A stretch of 64,000 nt of DNA. Source: Luteimonas marina. GTDB lineage: Bacteria > Pseudomonadota > Gammaproteobacteria > Xanthomonadales > Xanthomonadaceae. The translations under genes were made by a program, and so were the position numbers. The notes under the pieces are model-generated. The model had not been told where the DNA came from. It did no database searches and saw only the letters and a list, made by a program, of their open reading frames with translations. Positions 53,364 through 63,417 of the stretch are shown here, one piece after another; position 1 is the stretch's first letter, and each line of letters opens with the position of its first letter. The stretch lies in the NCBI RefSeq assembly GCF_007859325.1, contig NZ_VOHK01000002.1, positions 124,001-188,000 on the forward strand. Reading direction: 5' to 3'.

Positions 53364-54682
53364 ATGCCGCGACGAACACCGCGGCCCCCGCGTCGTACAA
53401 GGGCTGGGCCGGGATCCGCCGCGCTTTCGGCACGCCGTCGGCGCTGACGATGCTGCTGCTCGGCCTCGGCTCGGGGCTGCCGTTCCTGCTGATCGCGTCG
53501 ATGACGCTGTCCACGCGCCTGCGCGACGTCGGCCTCGATCTCGGCAGCATCGGCCTGATCAGCCTCGCCAGCTTCTTCTACCTGCTCAAGTTCCTGTGGG
53601 CGCCGCTGATCGACCGCTACCGCTTCCCGCTGACGGCGTTCCTCGGGCGCCGGCGCTCGTGGCTGCTGTTCTCGCAGCTGCTGGTGGCGGCCAGCCTGTT
53701 CGCGCTGGCGCTGACGCGGCCCGAGCTCGGCGTCGCCGCGCTGGTGGCCTGGGTGCTGGTCGGTTCGTTCGCCGGTGCCACGCAGGATTCGGTAGTCGAC
53801 GCCTACCGCATCGAGATCGCGCCGGCCAGCGCACAGGCCGCGCTCGCCGCCACCTACACGCTCGGCTACCGCTTCGGCCTGATCCTCGGCGGCGCGGGCG
53901 CGCTGTACCTCGCGGAATTCCAGGGCTGGCGCTGGGCCTACATCGCGATGGCGGGACTGATGCTGGTGCCGATCGTGACCACGCTCGCGTGCCGCGAGCC
54001 CGATGTCCCGGAAGCGACCGTCGTGCGCCGCATCGACTTCATCGGCGCGTTCTGGCAGCCGTTTTCCAGCTTCTTCAAGAACAACGGACTGGCGCTGGGC
54101 ATCGTGCTGCTGCTGTTCGTGGGCCTGTTCAAGTTCCCCGACCAGGTGATCGGGGTGATGTCCGGGCCGTTCTACCTCGATTCGGGCTACACCAAGGCCG
54201 ACATCGCCACGGTGTCGAAGCTCTACGGCATCTGGACCGGCATCGCCGGCGCGTTCCTGGGCGGCGTGTCCGTGGCGGCGTTCGGCTTCCGCCGCATGCT
54301 GTTCGTGGCGACGCTGGGCGTTGCGCTGTCGAACCTCGCCTTCCTGCTGATGGCGCAGTACCCGTCGCAGATCTGGGCGTTCTACGCAGCGATCACCGCC
54401 GACAACCTGTGCCAGGGCTTCGCCGGCGTGGTGCTGATCGCGTTCATGTCCTCGCTGACCGACCGCAACTTCACCGCGACCCAGTTCGCACTGCTGGTGT
54501 CGCTGGCCAACCTGCCAGGCAAGTTCGTCGGCGGAGTGTCCGGCTACATCGTCGAGGCCAGCTCGTACAGCGCCTTCTTCGTCTTCAGCGCGCTGACCGT
54601 GGTGCCGACGCTGCTGCTGCTGGCCTGGCTGTGGCGGCGAATCCGTGAACCCGTCAAGGAATCGCCTGCGGAGGCGACATGA
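53360..54682 (+). CDS. ampG: AmpG-family muropeptide permease
   Basis: 440 residues with 12-14 predicted membrane helices. The AmpG/SLC33-like signature is seen in MLLLGLGSGLPFLLIASMTLSTRLRDVG, KFLWAPLIDR and SFAGATQDSVVDAYRIE. It imports GlcNAc-1,6-anhydroMurNAc peptides, released by lytic transglycosylases, to the cytoplasm for recycling by AmpD, NagZ and AnmK. Start is the GTG overlapping xthA. It overlaps the next small ORF by four bases (ATGA). Confidence 0.9.
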   Translation: MNAATNTAAPASYKGWAGIRRAFGTPSALTMLLLGLGSGLPFLLIASMTLSTRLRDVGLDLGSIGLISLASFFYLLKFLWAPLIDRYRFPLTAFLGRRRSWLLFSQLLVAASLFALALTRPELGVAALVAWVLVGSFAGATQDSVVDAYRIEIAPASAQAALAATYTLGYRFGLILGGAGALYLAEFQGWRWAYIAMAGLMLVPIVTTLACREPDVPEATVVRRIDFIGAFWQPFSSFFKNNGLALGIVLLLFVGLFKFPDQVIGVMSGPFYLDSGYTKADIATVSKLYGIWTGIAGAFLGGVSVAAFGFRRMLFVATLGVALSNLAFLLMAQYPSQIWAFYAAITADNLCQGFAGVVLIAFMSSLTDRNFTATQFALLVSLANLPGKFVGGVSGYIVEASSYSAFFVFSALTVVPTLLLLAWLWRRIREPVKESPAEAT

Positions 54683-54942
54683 CCGATATCGTCCTCAAGG
54701 ATGCCGATCCGGTGCTGGTGGACCGGATCAAGCGGGTGGCCGACACCCGCGGCTGGACCATGCCGCGGGCGCTGCAGTACCTGCTGGAGCAGGGGCTGCA
54801 CGTCTATGAAGGCGATGGCGCGGTGCGGTTCGACAACTCCGAGGCCGATGTGCTGCAGGCGGCGATCGCGGCGCTGGAGCAGGTGCCGGATGATCCCGGG
54901 TATGCGGCGATCGGGCGGGTGGCGAAGACGGACGAGTCCTGA
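54679..54942 (+). CDS. Small ribbon-helix-helix-like protein coupled to ampG
   Basis: 87 residues. ILKDADPVLVDRIKRVADTRGWTMPRALQYLLEQGL resembles an RHH/CopG-type DNA-binding fold or antitoxin head; the C-terminus is acidic. Its ATG overlaps the ampG stop (ATGA), implying coupled translation. No toxin-like partner follows. It could autoregulate the operon; this is inference. Confidence 0.65.
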   Translation: MTDIVLKDADPVLVDRIKRVADTRGWTMPRALQYLLEQGLHVYEGDGAVRFDNSEADVLQAAIAALEQVPDDPGYAAIGRVAKTDES

Positions 54943-55000
54943 ACTGGGGCGGTTCTTGTTCCGGAGTGCGGGACCATACGCATCTGGAAGGTTGTCCGAG

Positions 55001-55031
55001 TCGTCATCCCGGCGAATGCCGGGATCCATTT
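55001..55031. repeat. Single REP-like arm
   Basis: TCGTCATCCCGGCGAATGCC... to the GGGATCCATTTT end is one arm of the GTCATCCCGGCG family with no partner, at the left of the 429-bp gap between the RHH-like protein and anmK. Confidence 0.65.
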
Positions 55032-55061
55032 TGCTTCTCTGCTTTTTTCATGAGAAGCAAA

Positions 55062-55260
55062 AGCTTCCGCCTTCGGCGGGTTCATTTCTTTTGAAAAGCG
55101 TCAAAAGAAACGAACCAAAGAAAAACGCTTTCCCGACAAAGCTAATCTGCCGCCGGGAAGTGTGACGGGATTTTTCGACACGGCATCCATGCCGTGGCGA
55201 AAAACGCCGCACATCCATGTGCGGCGCCCTCCGGGTCTCCATGCATCATGGCTGCCGAAC
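55062..55260. other. AT-richer intergenic segment, probable dispersed-repeat remnant
   Basis: This stretch is locally less GC-rich, with runs such as CTTTTGAAAAGCGTC and AAAGAAACGAACCAAAG and repeated CATCCATG/CCATGG words. It lies between convergent genes and resembles repeated intergenic DNA in Xanthomonadaceae genomes, from memory. A 64-aa minus-strand ORF (55048-55242) is not convincing as a gene. Confidence 0.4.
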
Positions 55261-55273
55261 CATTTGTCACGGT

Positions 55274-55348
55274 TTGTAGGAGCGCCTTCAGGCGCGACTG
55301 TTTCGGGCGTCGTGCAGCATCCGGTCGCGGCTGAAGCCGCTCCTGCAA
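55274..55348. repeat. TGTAGGAGCG REP-type inverted repeat pair
   Basis: Arms 55274-55298 and 55324-55348 share TGTAGGAGCGCCTTCAGGCG-type sequence with compensating changes inside each hairpin. It resembles the Pseudomonas/Xanthomonas REP consensus starting TGTAGGAGCG. Confidence 0.75.
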
Positions 55349-55371
55349 CCGGCTCCGGGCGTGGATGGGTC

Positions 55372-56475
55372 TCAGGCGGAATGGATCCCGCCCAGCACCC
55401 GGAACCCGTCCGCGCCGGTGACGCTCGGCACGTTCCCCGGCAGCCCGAGCAGGGTCTGCCTCGCCAGCCACGCGAAGCCCATTGCCTCGACGAAGTCAGG
55501 ATCGAGGCCGTGTGCGGCGGTGGATTCGACGGTGCAGTCCGGCAGTGCGTCGGCGAGCGCCTGCATCAGCGTGGGGTTGTGCACGCCGCCGCCGCAGGCG
55601 ATCAGGCGTTTCGCGTCCGGCAGCGTGGCGTGCAGGGCGTCGGCGACGGTGCGCACGGTCAGCGCGAGCAGCGTCGCCTGCACGTCGGCGGGGGATTCGC
55701 GGCCGGCGATCCGCGCTTCGACCCAGTCCAGGTGGAACCGGTCGCGGCCGGTGCTCTTGGGCGGCGGCGCGGCGAACCAGGGATCGGCGAGCAGGCGCGA
55801 GAGCAGATCATCGTCGATGCGGCCCTCGCGCGCGAAGGCGCCGCCGCGATCGAAGGCTTCGCCGCGGTGGCGCAGGCACCACGCGTCCATCAGGCCGTTG
55901 GCGGGGCCGGTGTCGAAGCCGCGCACTTCGCCGTGCGCCGGCAGCAGGGTGAGGTTGGCGATGCCGCCGAGGTTGAGTACGGCGCGATCCTCGTCACCCG
56001 AATGCAGCAACGCGGCGTGCAGGCCGGGCAGCAGCGGCGCGCCGTGGCCGCCGGCGGCGACGTCGCGGCGGCGGAAGTCGGCGACGACGCGGATGCCGGT
56101 GTGCTCGGCGATCGTGTTCGGATCGCCGAGCTGCAGGGTGAACGGATGCGGGCCGTGCGGGCGGTGGCGCAGGGTCTGGCCGTGCGAGCCGATCGCGGCG
56201 ACCTCGCGCGCGTCGGTGCCGCTGTCGGCCAGCGCCTGCAGCGCGGCGTCGGCGAAGGCGCGGGCGATGCGCACGTCGAGCTCGCCGACGTCGTCGAGGG
56301 TAAGCATCGCGGCCTGCTGGCCGAGTTCGACCAGGCGCGCGCGCAGCGCGGGGTCCCAGGCGTAGGTGCGGCCGAAGGCGAGGCGGGCGTGGCCGTCGTC
56401 GTCGAAGCGCACCAGCGCGGCGTCGATGCCGTCGGCGCTGGTGCCGGAGATCAGGCCGAGGAAGAGGCTGGACAT
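55372..56475 (-). CDS. anmK: Anhydro-N-acetylmuramic acid kinase
   Basis: 367 residues, ASKHA fold. [18 protein letters not shown] (phosphate loop), [22 protein letters not shown] and [13 protein letters not shown] are all present, with catalytic Asp in the last. It phosphorylates and opens 1,6-anhydroMurNAc to MurNAc-6-P, the step after AmpG import. TAGAAT (56488-56483) lies seven bases before the ATG without Shine-Dalgarno: possible leaderless start. The M23 peptidase gene lies upstream on the same strand. Confidence 0.95.
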   Translation of the reverse strand: MSSLFLGLISGTSADGIDAALVRFDDDGHARLAFGRTYAWDPALRARLVELGQQAAMLTLDDVGELDVRIARAFADAALQALADSGTDAREVAAIGSHGQTLRHRPHGPHPFTLQLGDPNTIAEHTGIRVVADFRRRDVAAGGHGAPLLPGLHAALLHSGDEDRAVLNLGGIANLTLLPAHGEVRGFDTGPANGLMDAWCLRHRGEAFDRGGAFAREGRIDDDLLSRLLADPWFAAPPPKSTGRDRFHLDWVEARIAGRESPADVQATLLALTVRTVADALHATLPDAKRLIACGGGVHNPTLMQALADALPDCTVESTAAHGLDPDFVEAMGFAWLARQTLLGLPGNVPSVTGADGFRVLGGIHSA

Positions 56476-56553
56476 GCCCGCGATTCTACGCGGGCGGATT
56501 CAGGGCGATGCCCGGTTCCCGACCGTCATCCTCTCCGGTTGCCATCCCTCTCT

Positions 56554-56629
56554 CGGTTGTCATCCCGAACGCAGTGAGGGATCTCGCGTCCGGAGAGTAG
56601 ATCCCTCACTGCGTTCGGGATGACAACCG
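56554..56629. repeat. REP-like inverted repeat pair between anmK and the M23 gene
   Basis: Arms 56554-56584 and 56599-56629 are perfect 31-bp reverse complements around a short 14-bp loop (GTCATCCCGAACGCAGTGAG type), the tightest pair in the window, in the gap between two same-strand genes. Confidence 0.88.
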
Positions 56630-56640
56630 GAGAGGGCGGC

Positions 56641-58122
56641 TCAGCCCTTCTTGCCGCCCGGAGCGCTCGCCGCGGCAACCTGCGGATCGTCCTTCGAAGG
56701 CTTCGCCGGCACGGTCGCGTAGATGATCTCTTCCACCTCGCGGATGCGCTCGAGCGCCGGCGCGGTCTGCTTGCGGAACTGGGCCAGCGCGGCGCCGCCC
56801 AGCGGCTCGGGCGGCGGCATGGTGTGCTGCAGCGGGTTGCGGTGCACGCCGTTGATGCGGAATTCGTAGTGCAGGTGCGGGCCGGTGGACATGCCGGTGG
56901 AGCCGACGTAGCCGATCACCTGGCCCTGCGACACGCGCTGGCCGCGCTTGATGTTGCCCAGGCGCGACATGTGCCCGTACAGCGTGGTGTAGCCGCGTCC
57001 GTGGTCGAGCACCACGGCGTTGCCGTAGCCGCCCTGCCAGCCGGCCGAGACCACGCGTGCGTCGCCGGCGGCCATGATCGGGGTGCCGGTGCGCGCGGCG
57101 TAGTCCACGCCCTTGTGCATGCGCGAGGTGCCCAGCACCGGGTGCCGGCGCGTGCCGAAGCGCGAGCTCAGGCGCGCGTACTGGATCGGGCTGCGGATGA
57201 AGCTCTTCTTCAGCGGCCGGCCTTCGGCGGTGAAATACTCGGCCTTGCCGTCGCGGTCGAAGCGGATCGCGGTGAACGGCTTGCCCTTGGCAGTGAACAC
57301 GGCCGCGGTCACCGGGCCGCTCTTGATCAGCTCGCCCTCGCGCCAGGTCTGCTCGACGACGACGCTGAAGCGGTCGCCGGAGGTGACGTCGCGGTCGAAG
57401 TCGATGTCGTACTTGAACACGTCGTCAGTCAGCGTGTTGATCACCGCCGGACTGAGGCCGAGCTTGCGCGCCGAATGGAACAGCGACTTGCCGACCTTGC
57501 CGCTGACCACCGCGGTGCGGACCTCGACCGGGCGCTCGACCAGCTTCTCGGCGACCTTGTCGCCGGCGAGCGAGAGTTCGACGCGCTGGGTGTCGCTGCG
57601 GTCGTAGCGGAACGCGACCAGCCGGCCGTCGCCGGCCTGGTCGAAGCCGAGTTCGGCGCCGGGCCTGAGCCGGGTCAGCGCCTGCCTGTCCTTCGACGCG
57701 TCGAGCAACTGGTGCAGGGTGGCGGCGGGAATGCCGCGGGCCTCGAAGATCGCGCCGAGCGTCTGCCCGGATTCGACCTTCACCAGGTCCCAGCTGCGCT
57801 GCGCCGCGGCTTTCGCCGGTGCGACCGCCAGCGGCGGCAGCGGCAGCGACAGGGTGGTCGTGGGCGCGTGCTCGCTGGCGCGCATCGCGTTGGAGAAGCC
57901 CGGCACCAGCCCGATGACCAGCGCCCCGAGCGTGGCGAACAGGCTGGCGTGCGCCCAGTCGCGGCGCGTCCAGCGGCCGTTGAACGGGAATCGCGCGCCC
58001 GCGTCCTGCGGGTCGGCGAAACGCTGTTCGTTGGCGGTGTTCTCGGCGGCGGCCCGCAGGTTGTGCTGCCGGATGGCCTGGTGATGGGCGTCATCCGGTG
58101 ACGTCTGGGGCGGCTGCGTCAT
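56641..58122 (-). CDS. M23-family murein endopeptidase (MepM/OapA-like)
   Basis: 493 residues. A short cytoplasmic head and one N-terminal membrane helix (LFATLGALVIGLVPGFSNAM, ~56-75) lead to an OapA-like and LysM-like region (~115-260), then the M23 LytM domain: HKGVDYAARTGTPIMA (His/Asp zinc ligands), YGHM and GPHLHYEF (His-x-His). It cleaves D,D-crosslinks and supports wall expansion. The order M23, anmK next to tyrS is conserved in gammaproteobacteria. Upstream divergent gap has an AACATA hexamer on the minus strand (58168-58163). Confidence 0.93.
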   Translation of the reverse strand: MTQPPQTSPDDAHHQAIRQHNLRAAAENTANEQRFADPQDAGARFPFNGRWTRRDWAHASLFATLGALVIGLVPGFSNAMRASEHAPTTTLSLPLPPLAVAPAKAAAQRSWDLVKVESGQTLGAIFEARGIPAATLHQLLDASKDRQALTRLRPGAELGFDQAGDGRLVAFRYDRSDTQRVELSLAGDKVAEKLVERPVEVRTAVVSGKVGKSLFHSARKLGLSPAVINTLTDDVFKYDIDFDRDVTSGDRFSVVVEQTWREGELIKSGPVTAAVFTAKGKPFTAIRFDRDGKAEYFTAEGRPLKKSFIRSPIQYARLSSRFGTRRHPVLGTSRMHKGVDYAARTGTPIMAAGDARVVSAGWQGGYGNAVVLDHGRGYTTLYGHMSRLGNIKRGQRVSQGQVIGYVGSTGMSTGPHLHYEFRINGVHRNPLQHTMPPPEPLGGAALAQFRKQTAPALERIREVEEIIYATVPAKPSKDDPQVAAASAPGGKKG

Positions 58123-58209
58123 GGAAGTGGTCCGAAGGGCGTGACGGGCGCGTCAGCGCGGTAACATAAGCACATGAATTGGGTGCGTCAAACCCTTGTC
58201 CGGCAAAGG

Positions 58210-58242
58210 GTTTTCCGGCGCCCTTGTCGTTAACATATATTT
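58210..58242 (+). promoter_or_regulatory. AT-rich putative promoter of tyrS
   Basis: TTTTCC, 17 bases, then CATATA, within an AT-rich run (GTTAACATATATTTAATCC), lies upstream of tyrS. It is the most AT-rich patch in a GC-rich window and looks promoter-like. No T-box stem is visible. Confidence 0.35.
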
Positions 58243-58303
58243 AATCCTTTCTTTCGACCGTCATCACATGCCGAGTGTGGCGGCCAGCCGAGCCGTGACC
58301 CCG

Positions 58304-59521
58304 ATGAGCCAGCCAGCCCCCGATCCCGCCACCATGGACCTCCTCGCCCGCGGCGCCGACGAGATCCTCAAGCGCGAGGAGCTCGAAGCCAGGCTCGCGC
58401 TGGGTCGGCCGCTGCGGGTCAAGGCCGGCTTCGACCCGACCGCGCCCGACCTGCACCTGGGCCACACCGTGCTGCTGAACAAGATGCGGCAGTTCCAGGA
58501 TCTCGGCCACCGGGTGATCTTCCTGATCGGCGACTTCACCGGGATGATCGGCGATCCGAGCGGCAAGAACGCCACCCGCAGGCCGCTGAGCCGCGAGGAC
58601 GTGCTGGCCAACGCCGACACCTACGCCGAGCAGGTGTTCAAGGTGCTCGACCGCGAGCGCACCGAGGTGCGCTTCAACAGCGAGTGGTTCGGCGCGATGT
58701 CGGCCGCGGACATGATCCGCCTCGCCGGCCAGCACACCGTGGCGCGCATGCTCGAGCGCGATGATTTCGCCAAGCGCCATGCGGCGCAGCAGTCGATCGC
58801 GATCCACGAGTTCCTGTATCCGCTGGTGCAGGGCTACGACTCGGTCGCGCTGGAGGCCGACGTCGAGCTCGGCGGCACCGACCAGAAGTTCAACCTGCTG
58901 ATGGGCCGCGGCCTGCAGGAGCACCATGGGCAGAAGCCGCAGGTGGTGCTGACCATGCCGCTGCTGGAGGGACTGGACGGCGTCAACAAGATGAGCAAGT
59001 CGCTGGGCAACTACATCGGCATCGCGGAAGCCCCGGTCGACATCGTCAACAAGACGATGAGGGTCGGCGACGCGCTGATGTGGAAGTGGATCGAGCTGCT
59101 GAGCTTCGAGATCGGCGTCGACGAGGCGAAGCGGCTGCAGGCCGACGTGGCCGCGGGCCTCAACCCGCGCGACGTCAAGCTGCGCCTCGCGCGCGAGCTG
59201 GCGACGCGCTTCCACGATGCCGCCGCCGCCGAGACCGCGATCGCCGGCTGGCACGCCGCGGTGACCGGGCAGGGCGATACCTCGCTGCTGCCGCTGCAGG
59301 ACGTGGCGATTCCGGGCGAGGGCATCCGCATCGCCGCGCTGCTGACCGCGGCGGGGATCACGCCGTCCAATTCGGAAGCCAACCGCAAGCTGAAGGAGCG
59401 CGCGGTGAAGGTGGATGGTGTCGTGGTCGAGGCGCCGGATACCGCGTTCGCCCCCGGTTTCGAGGGCGTGCTGCAGGTGGGCAAGCGGAACTTCGCGCGG
59501 GTGCGGCTCGTCACCGCATGA
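58304..59521 (+). CDS. tyrS: Tyrosyl-tRNA synthetase
   Basis: 405 residues in the most likely reading, class Ic. ATP-site HIGH-like PDLHLGH, KMSKS in NKMSKSLGN, and a C-terminal S4 domain ([22 protein letters not shown]). The sequence is of the TyrZ type. Start choice is uncertain: ATG at 58304 gives the usual length; the ATG at 58268 and the open frame from 58196 are longer alternatives. Cytoplasmic, essential. mgtC follows after 28 bp. Confidence 0.95.
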   Translation: MSQPAPDPATMDLLARGADEILKREELEARLALGRPLRVKAGFDPTAPDLHLGHTVLLNKMRQFQDLGHRVIFLIGDFTGMIGDPSGKNATRRPLSREDVLANADTYAEQVFKVLDRERTEVRFNSEWFGAMSAADMIRLAGQHTVARMLERDDFAKRHAAQQSIAIHEFLYPLVQGYDSVALEADVELGGTDQKFNLLMGRGLQEHHGQKPQVVLTMPLLEGLDGVNKMSKSLGNYIGIAEAPVDIVNKTMRVGDALMWKWIELLSFEIGVDEAKRLQADVAAGLNPRDVKLRLARELATRFHDAAAAETAIAGWHAAVTGQGDTSLLPLQDVAIPGEGIRIAALLTAAGITPSNSEANRKLKERAVKVDGVVVEAPDTAFAPGFEGVLQVGKRNFARVRLVTA

Positions 59522-59549
59522 CGACACGCGCCGCGCGAGGCTGCGGCGC

Positions 59550-60041
59550 ATGGAACCGGGAATCGCACAGCAGCTCGACGTCGTCGCCAGCATGGCGATG
59601 GCGATGCTGCTCGGCGGGCTGGTCGGCTACGAGCGCGAGCTCAAGCGCCGGCCGGCGGGATTCCGCACGCACATGCTGGTGGCCGGCGCGTCCGCGCTGC
59701 TGGTGGGCATCGGCCGGGTGACGGTGGAGGTGCAGGGCGCGTCGCCGGTGAACGACATCCTGCAGGTCGATCCGCTGCGCCTGGTCGAGGCCGTGATCGC
59801 CGGCGTCGCCTTCATCGGCGCCGGCACGATCTTCGGCGAGAGCCGGCGCGGCGGCGAGACCATCGCCGGCATCACCACCGCGGCCTCGCTGCTGGCGGTC
59901 GCGGTGATCGGCGTCGCCACGGGGCTGGACTACTACCTGGTCGCGGTGGCCGCAACCGCGCTGGTGCTGTTCGTGCTCGTGGCGCTGTCGTGGTGGGAGC
60001 GGCGCCAGGCGCCGGCGACTGGCGGGACGCGAGACGGCTGA
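59550..60041 (+). CDS. MgtC/SapB-family membrane protein
   Basis: 163 residues with five predicted helices. The family core is seen in MLLGGLVGYERELKRRPAGFRTHMLVAGASALLVG and VAFIGAGTIFGESRRGGETIAGITTAASLLAVA. Relatives modulate F-ATPase activity or survival in low Mg2+ (MgtC) but many are of unknown function. The short C-terminus lacks the ACT-like domain of Salmonella MgtC, so the SapB/YhiD branch is closer. ATG at 59550. Confidence 0.88.
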   Translation: MEPGIAQQLDVVASMAMAMLLGGLVGYERELKRRPAGFRTHMLVAGASALLVGIGRVTVEVQGASPVNDILQVDPLRLVEAVIAGVAFIGAGTIFGESRRGGETIAGITTAASLLAVAVIGVATGLDYYLVAVAATALVLFVLVALSWWERRQAPATGGTRDG

Positions 60042-60046
60042 GCCGT

Positions 60047-60442
60047 TCAGGCGTTCAGCGCCGCCAGCACCAGCAGCGCGATCACGCAGGCATATCCCGC
60101 CATCCACGCCAGGCTGCGCGCCATCGCGACGTCGGCGATGTAGAACACGCCATGCAGCACGCGCAGCGCGACGAAGGCGACCGCGAGCAGCGCGATGCGC
60201 CCGTGGTCGACGCCCCCCAGCTGCGCCAGCACCACGCCCGCGGCGAAGGGCGCGAAGGCCTCGAAGGCGTTGAGGTGGGCGGCGTTGGCGCGCTGCACCT
60301 TGTAGTTGCCTTCCTGCTTGGCGACCCATGCGCGCGGGTTGCGGTTGTTGTACTTCGGCGCGCCGGTCTTGGCGACGAAGATCCAGACATAGGGCAGCAG
60401 GGCGGCGATCAGCACGCACCAGTAGGCGGTGGCGAGGGTCAT
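60047..60442 (-). CDS. MAPEG-family membrane protein
   Basis: 131 residues, four predicted helices. The MAPEG core NPRAWVAKQEGNYKVQRANAAHLNAFEAFAPF is clear, with RVLHGVFYIADVA later. Relatives include microsomal glutathione S-transferases; function here unknown. ATG at 60442 has AAGGAG upstream; the N-terminal extension to 60550 crosses a repeat and is rejected. It is convergent with mgtC, only 5 bp apart. Confidence 0.85.
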   Translation of the reverse strand: MTLATAYWCVLIAALLPYVWIFVAKTGAPKYNNRNPRAWVAKQEGNYKVQRANAAHLNAFEAFAPFAAGVVLAQLGGVDHGRIALLAVAFVALRVLHGVFYIADVAMARSLAWMAGYACVIALLVLAALNA

Positions 60443-60507
60443 GGCGGGGCTCTCCTTCCGGGGTGGGCAAGAGTAGAGCAGGGTTTGCCGAGCGTGTCGT
60501 GGCGGTG

Positions 60508-60607
60508 GCCCCCACCCCAGCCCTCCCCCGCAAGCGGGGGAGGCGGTCAAACGCAGCCGCTTCTAGCTCCCTCCCCCGCCTGCGGGGGAGGGTTGGGGTG
60601 GGGGCCC
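60508..60607. repeat. Long imperfect inverted repeat with inner hairpins
   Basis: Outer arms 60508-60532 and 60583-60607 (GGCCCCCACCCCAGCCCTCC...) are 25-bp reverse complements with one mismatch; each also contains a CCTCCCCCGC hairpin. It lies just upstream of the MAPEG gene, in the 237-bp gap. Confidence 0.85.
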
Positions 60608-60630
60608 GCCGAAGCCGCCATCCCGCAAAC

Positions 60631-60658
60631 GGAAACGGCGCCTCCCGGCGCCGTTTCC
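60631..60658 (-). terminator. Hairpin terminator of the M28 peptidase gene
   Basis: Stem 60631-60642 (GGAAACGGCGCC) pairs perfectly with 60647-60658 around loop TCCC. It sits 22 bp beyond the M28 stop on the minus strand. There is no long U tract, but a 12-bp perfect stem is strong. Confidence 0.65.
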
Positions 60659-60679
60659 TGAAGCCTGCAGAACGCGCGG

Positions 60680-62356
<1,677 letters not shown>

Positions 62357-62450
62357 TCGGTAGGGACTCCAGGGAAAACCGGAACCGCCGATTCTACGCC
62401 GGGAGGAAAAGCCGGGGTTGGAGTCGACTTTGACCCCGGGGTTTCAGGAA

Positions 62451-62560
62451 GCCGTCATTCCGGCGAGATGCTTCACAACAGCCGAAGGCTGGTCAAGCCG
62501 GAATCCATTTGGACTTTCGAGTCAAAGACACTGGATCCCCGCCTTCGCGGGGATGACGGC
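62451..62560. repeat. Mosaic of two REP-like arm types
   Basis: A CGTCATTCCGGC arm interrupted by a ~33-bp insert and ending GCCGGAATCCATTTGG (62451-62511), then a CTGGATCCCCGCCTTCGCGG arm (62531-62560). The two halves belong to different subtypes, suggesting recombination or successive insertions. It fills most of the gap downstream of the VNG-repeat gene. Confidence 0.65.
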
Positions 62561-62610
62561 AAGTGAAGGATGACGGCAAGAAGAGCGTTGCGGCCCCTGA
62601 GGCCCGGACG

Positions 62611-63285
62611 TCATTCGCGCGGCGCGCGCGTCCCGCTGTAGCTCGTCGCCGTGGCGCCGGTGATCTTGCCCGTGCGTGCGGTCTCGTGCACGTACAGCGT
62701 CACCTCGCGCTCGAACTTGAGTTCGCCCTCGACCACCGCGTCCGGGCCGACGATGATCCGCGGCTTGCGCTTGTTCACCTGCACCGGGAACCAGTTCGAG
62801 GTTGGCTTGGTGACGGTGATGCCGCCGGAGACGTGCGAGCCGATGCCGACGGTGATGTCGCCGTTGACGGTTTCGATGCCGCCGTCGAGGTCGACGTCGA
62901 CCAGGCCGATCGCGCCGTTGACGGTCTCGATGCCGCCGCCGATGCGGCCGCCGCGGTCGATGAAGATGCCGCCGTTGACGGTCTCGACGCTGCCGCGGAT
63001 GCTGGCGCGCTCGCCGACGCGGATGCTGCCGTTCACGGTCGACAGGCTGTCGGCGGTGATGTCGTTGCCGGCGCGGACGCTGCCGTTGACGGTTTCGGCA
63101 TCCTCGACGGTGGCGCCGGTCTCGATGGTGATGCTGCCGTTGACGGTCTCGACGTCGCCATAGGGCCGGCCGGCCTGCGCGACAATGCTGCCGTTGACCT
63201 TGCTGATGTTCTGCTGCGCCAGGGTGGGCCCGGCGGCCAGCAGCAGGGCGAGGGCGAGCGACAGGGAGATGCGGTTGCGCGACAT
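62611..63285 (-). CDS. Secreted VNG-repeat beta-helix-like protein
   Basis: 224 residues with signal peptide MSRNRISLSLALALLLAAGPTLAQ. Seven copies of [E/S/K]xVNG[S/G/A/D]I occur at residues 30, 48, 66, 84, 103, 122 and 140, i.e. every 18-19 residues, and each ends in a beta-strand-like segment. This periodicity suggests a parallel beta-helix rung, as in bactofilins or DUF4097-like proteins. The C-terminal ~70 residues (KRKPRIIVGPDAVVEGELKFEREV) look like one further, polar beta segment. Periplasmic or cell-surface by inference; function unknown. Confidence 0.75.
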   Translation of the reverse strand: MSRNRISLSLALALLLAAGPTLAQQNISKVNGSIVAQAGRPYGDVETVNGSITIETGATVEDAETVNGSVRAGNDITADSLSTVNGSIRVGERASIRGSVETVNGGIFIDRGGRIGGGIETVNGAIGLVDVDLDGGIETVNGDITVGIGSHVSGGITVTKPTSNWFPVQVNKRKPRIIVGPDAVVEGELKFEREVTLYVHETARTGKITGATATSYSGTRAPRE

Positions 63286-63378
63286 GTTCGGGTCCTCGAT
63301 CGTGCCGGGCGGCGCGGTTGCCGGTGCAACGGTCCGCGCCGTGGGTCGGCGTACAGCAACAGCATGCGCCCGCTTGGC

Positions 63379-63384
63379 TACAAT
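63379..63384 (+). promoter_or_regulatory. -10-like TACAAT before gpmI
   Basis: TACAAT lies 33 bases upstream of the gpmI GTG start in the divergent gap with the VNG-repeat gene. No good -35. Confidence 0.4.
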
Positions 63385-63417
63385 CGCACCGGTCGAAAGT
63401 CACCGGGACTCCCGTCC

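Noticed and set aside
55048..55242. 64-aa minus-strand ORF
   Set aside because: Lies in repeat-like, convergent intergenic DNA with no start signal or domain.
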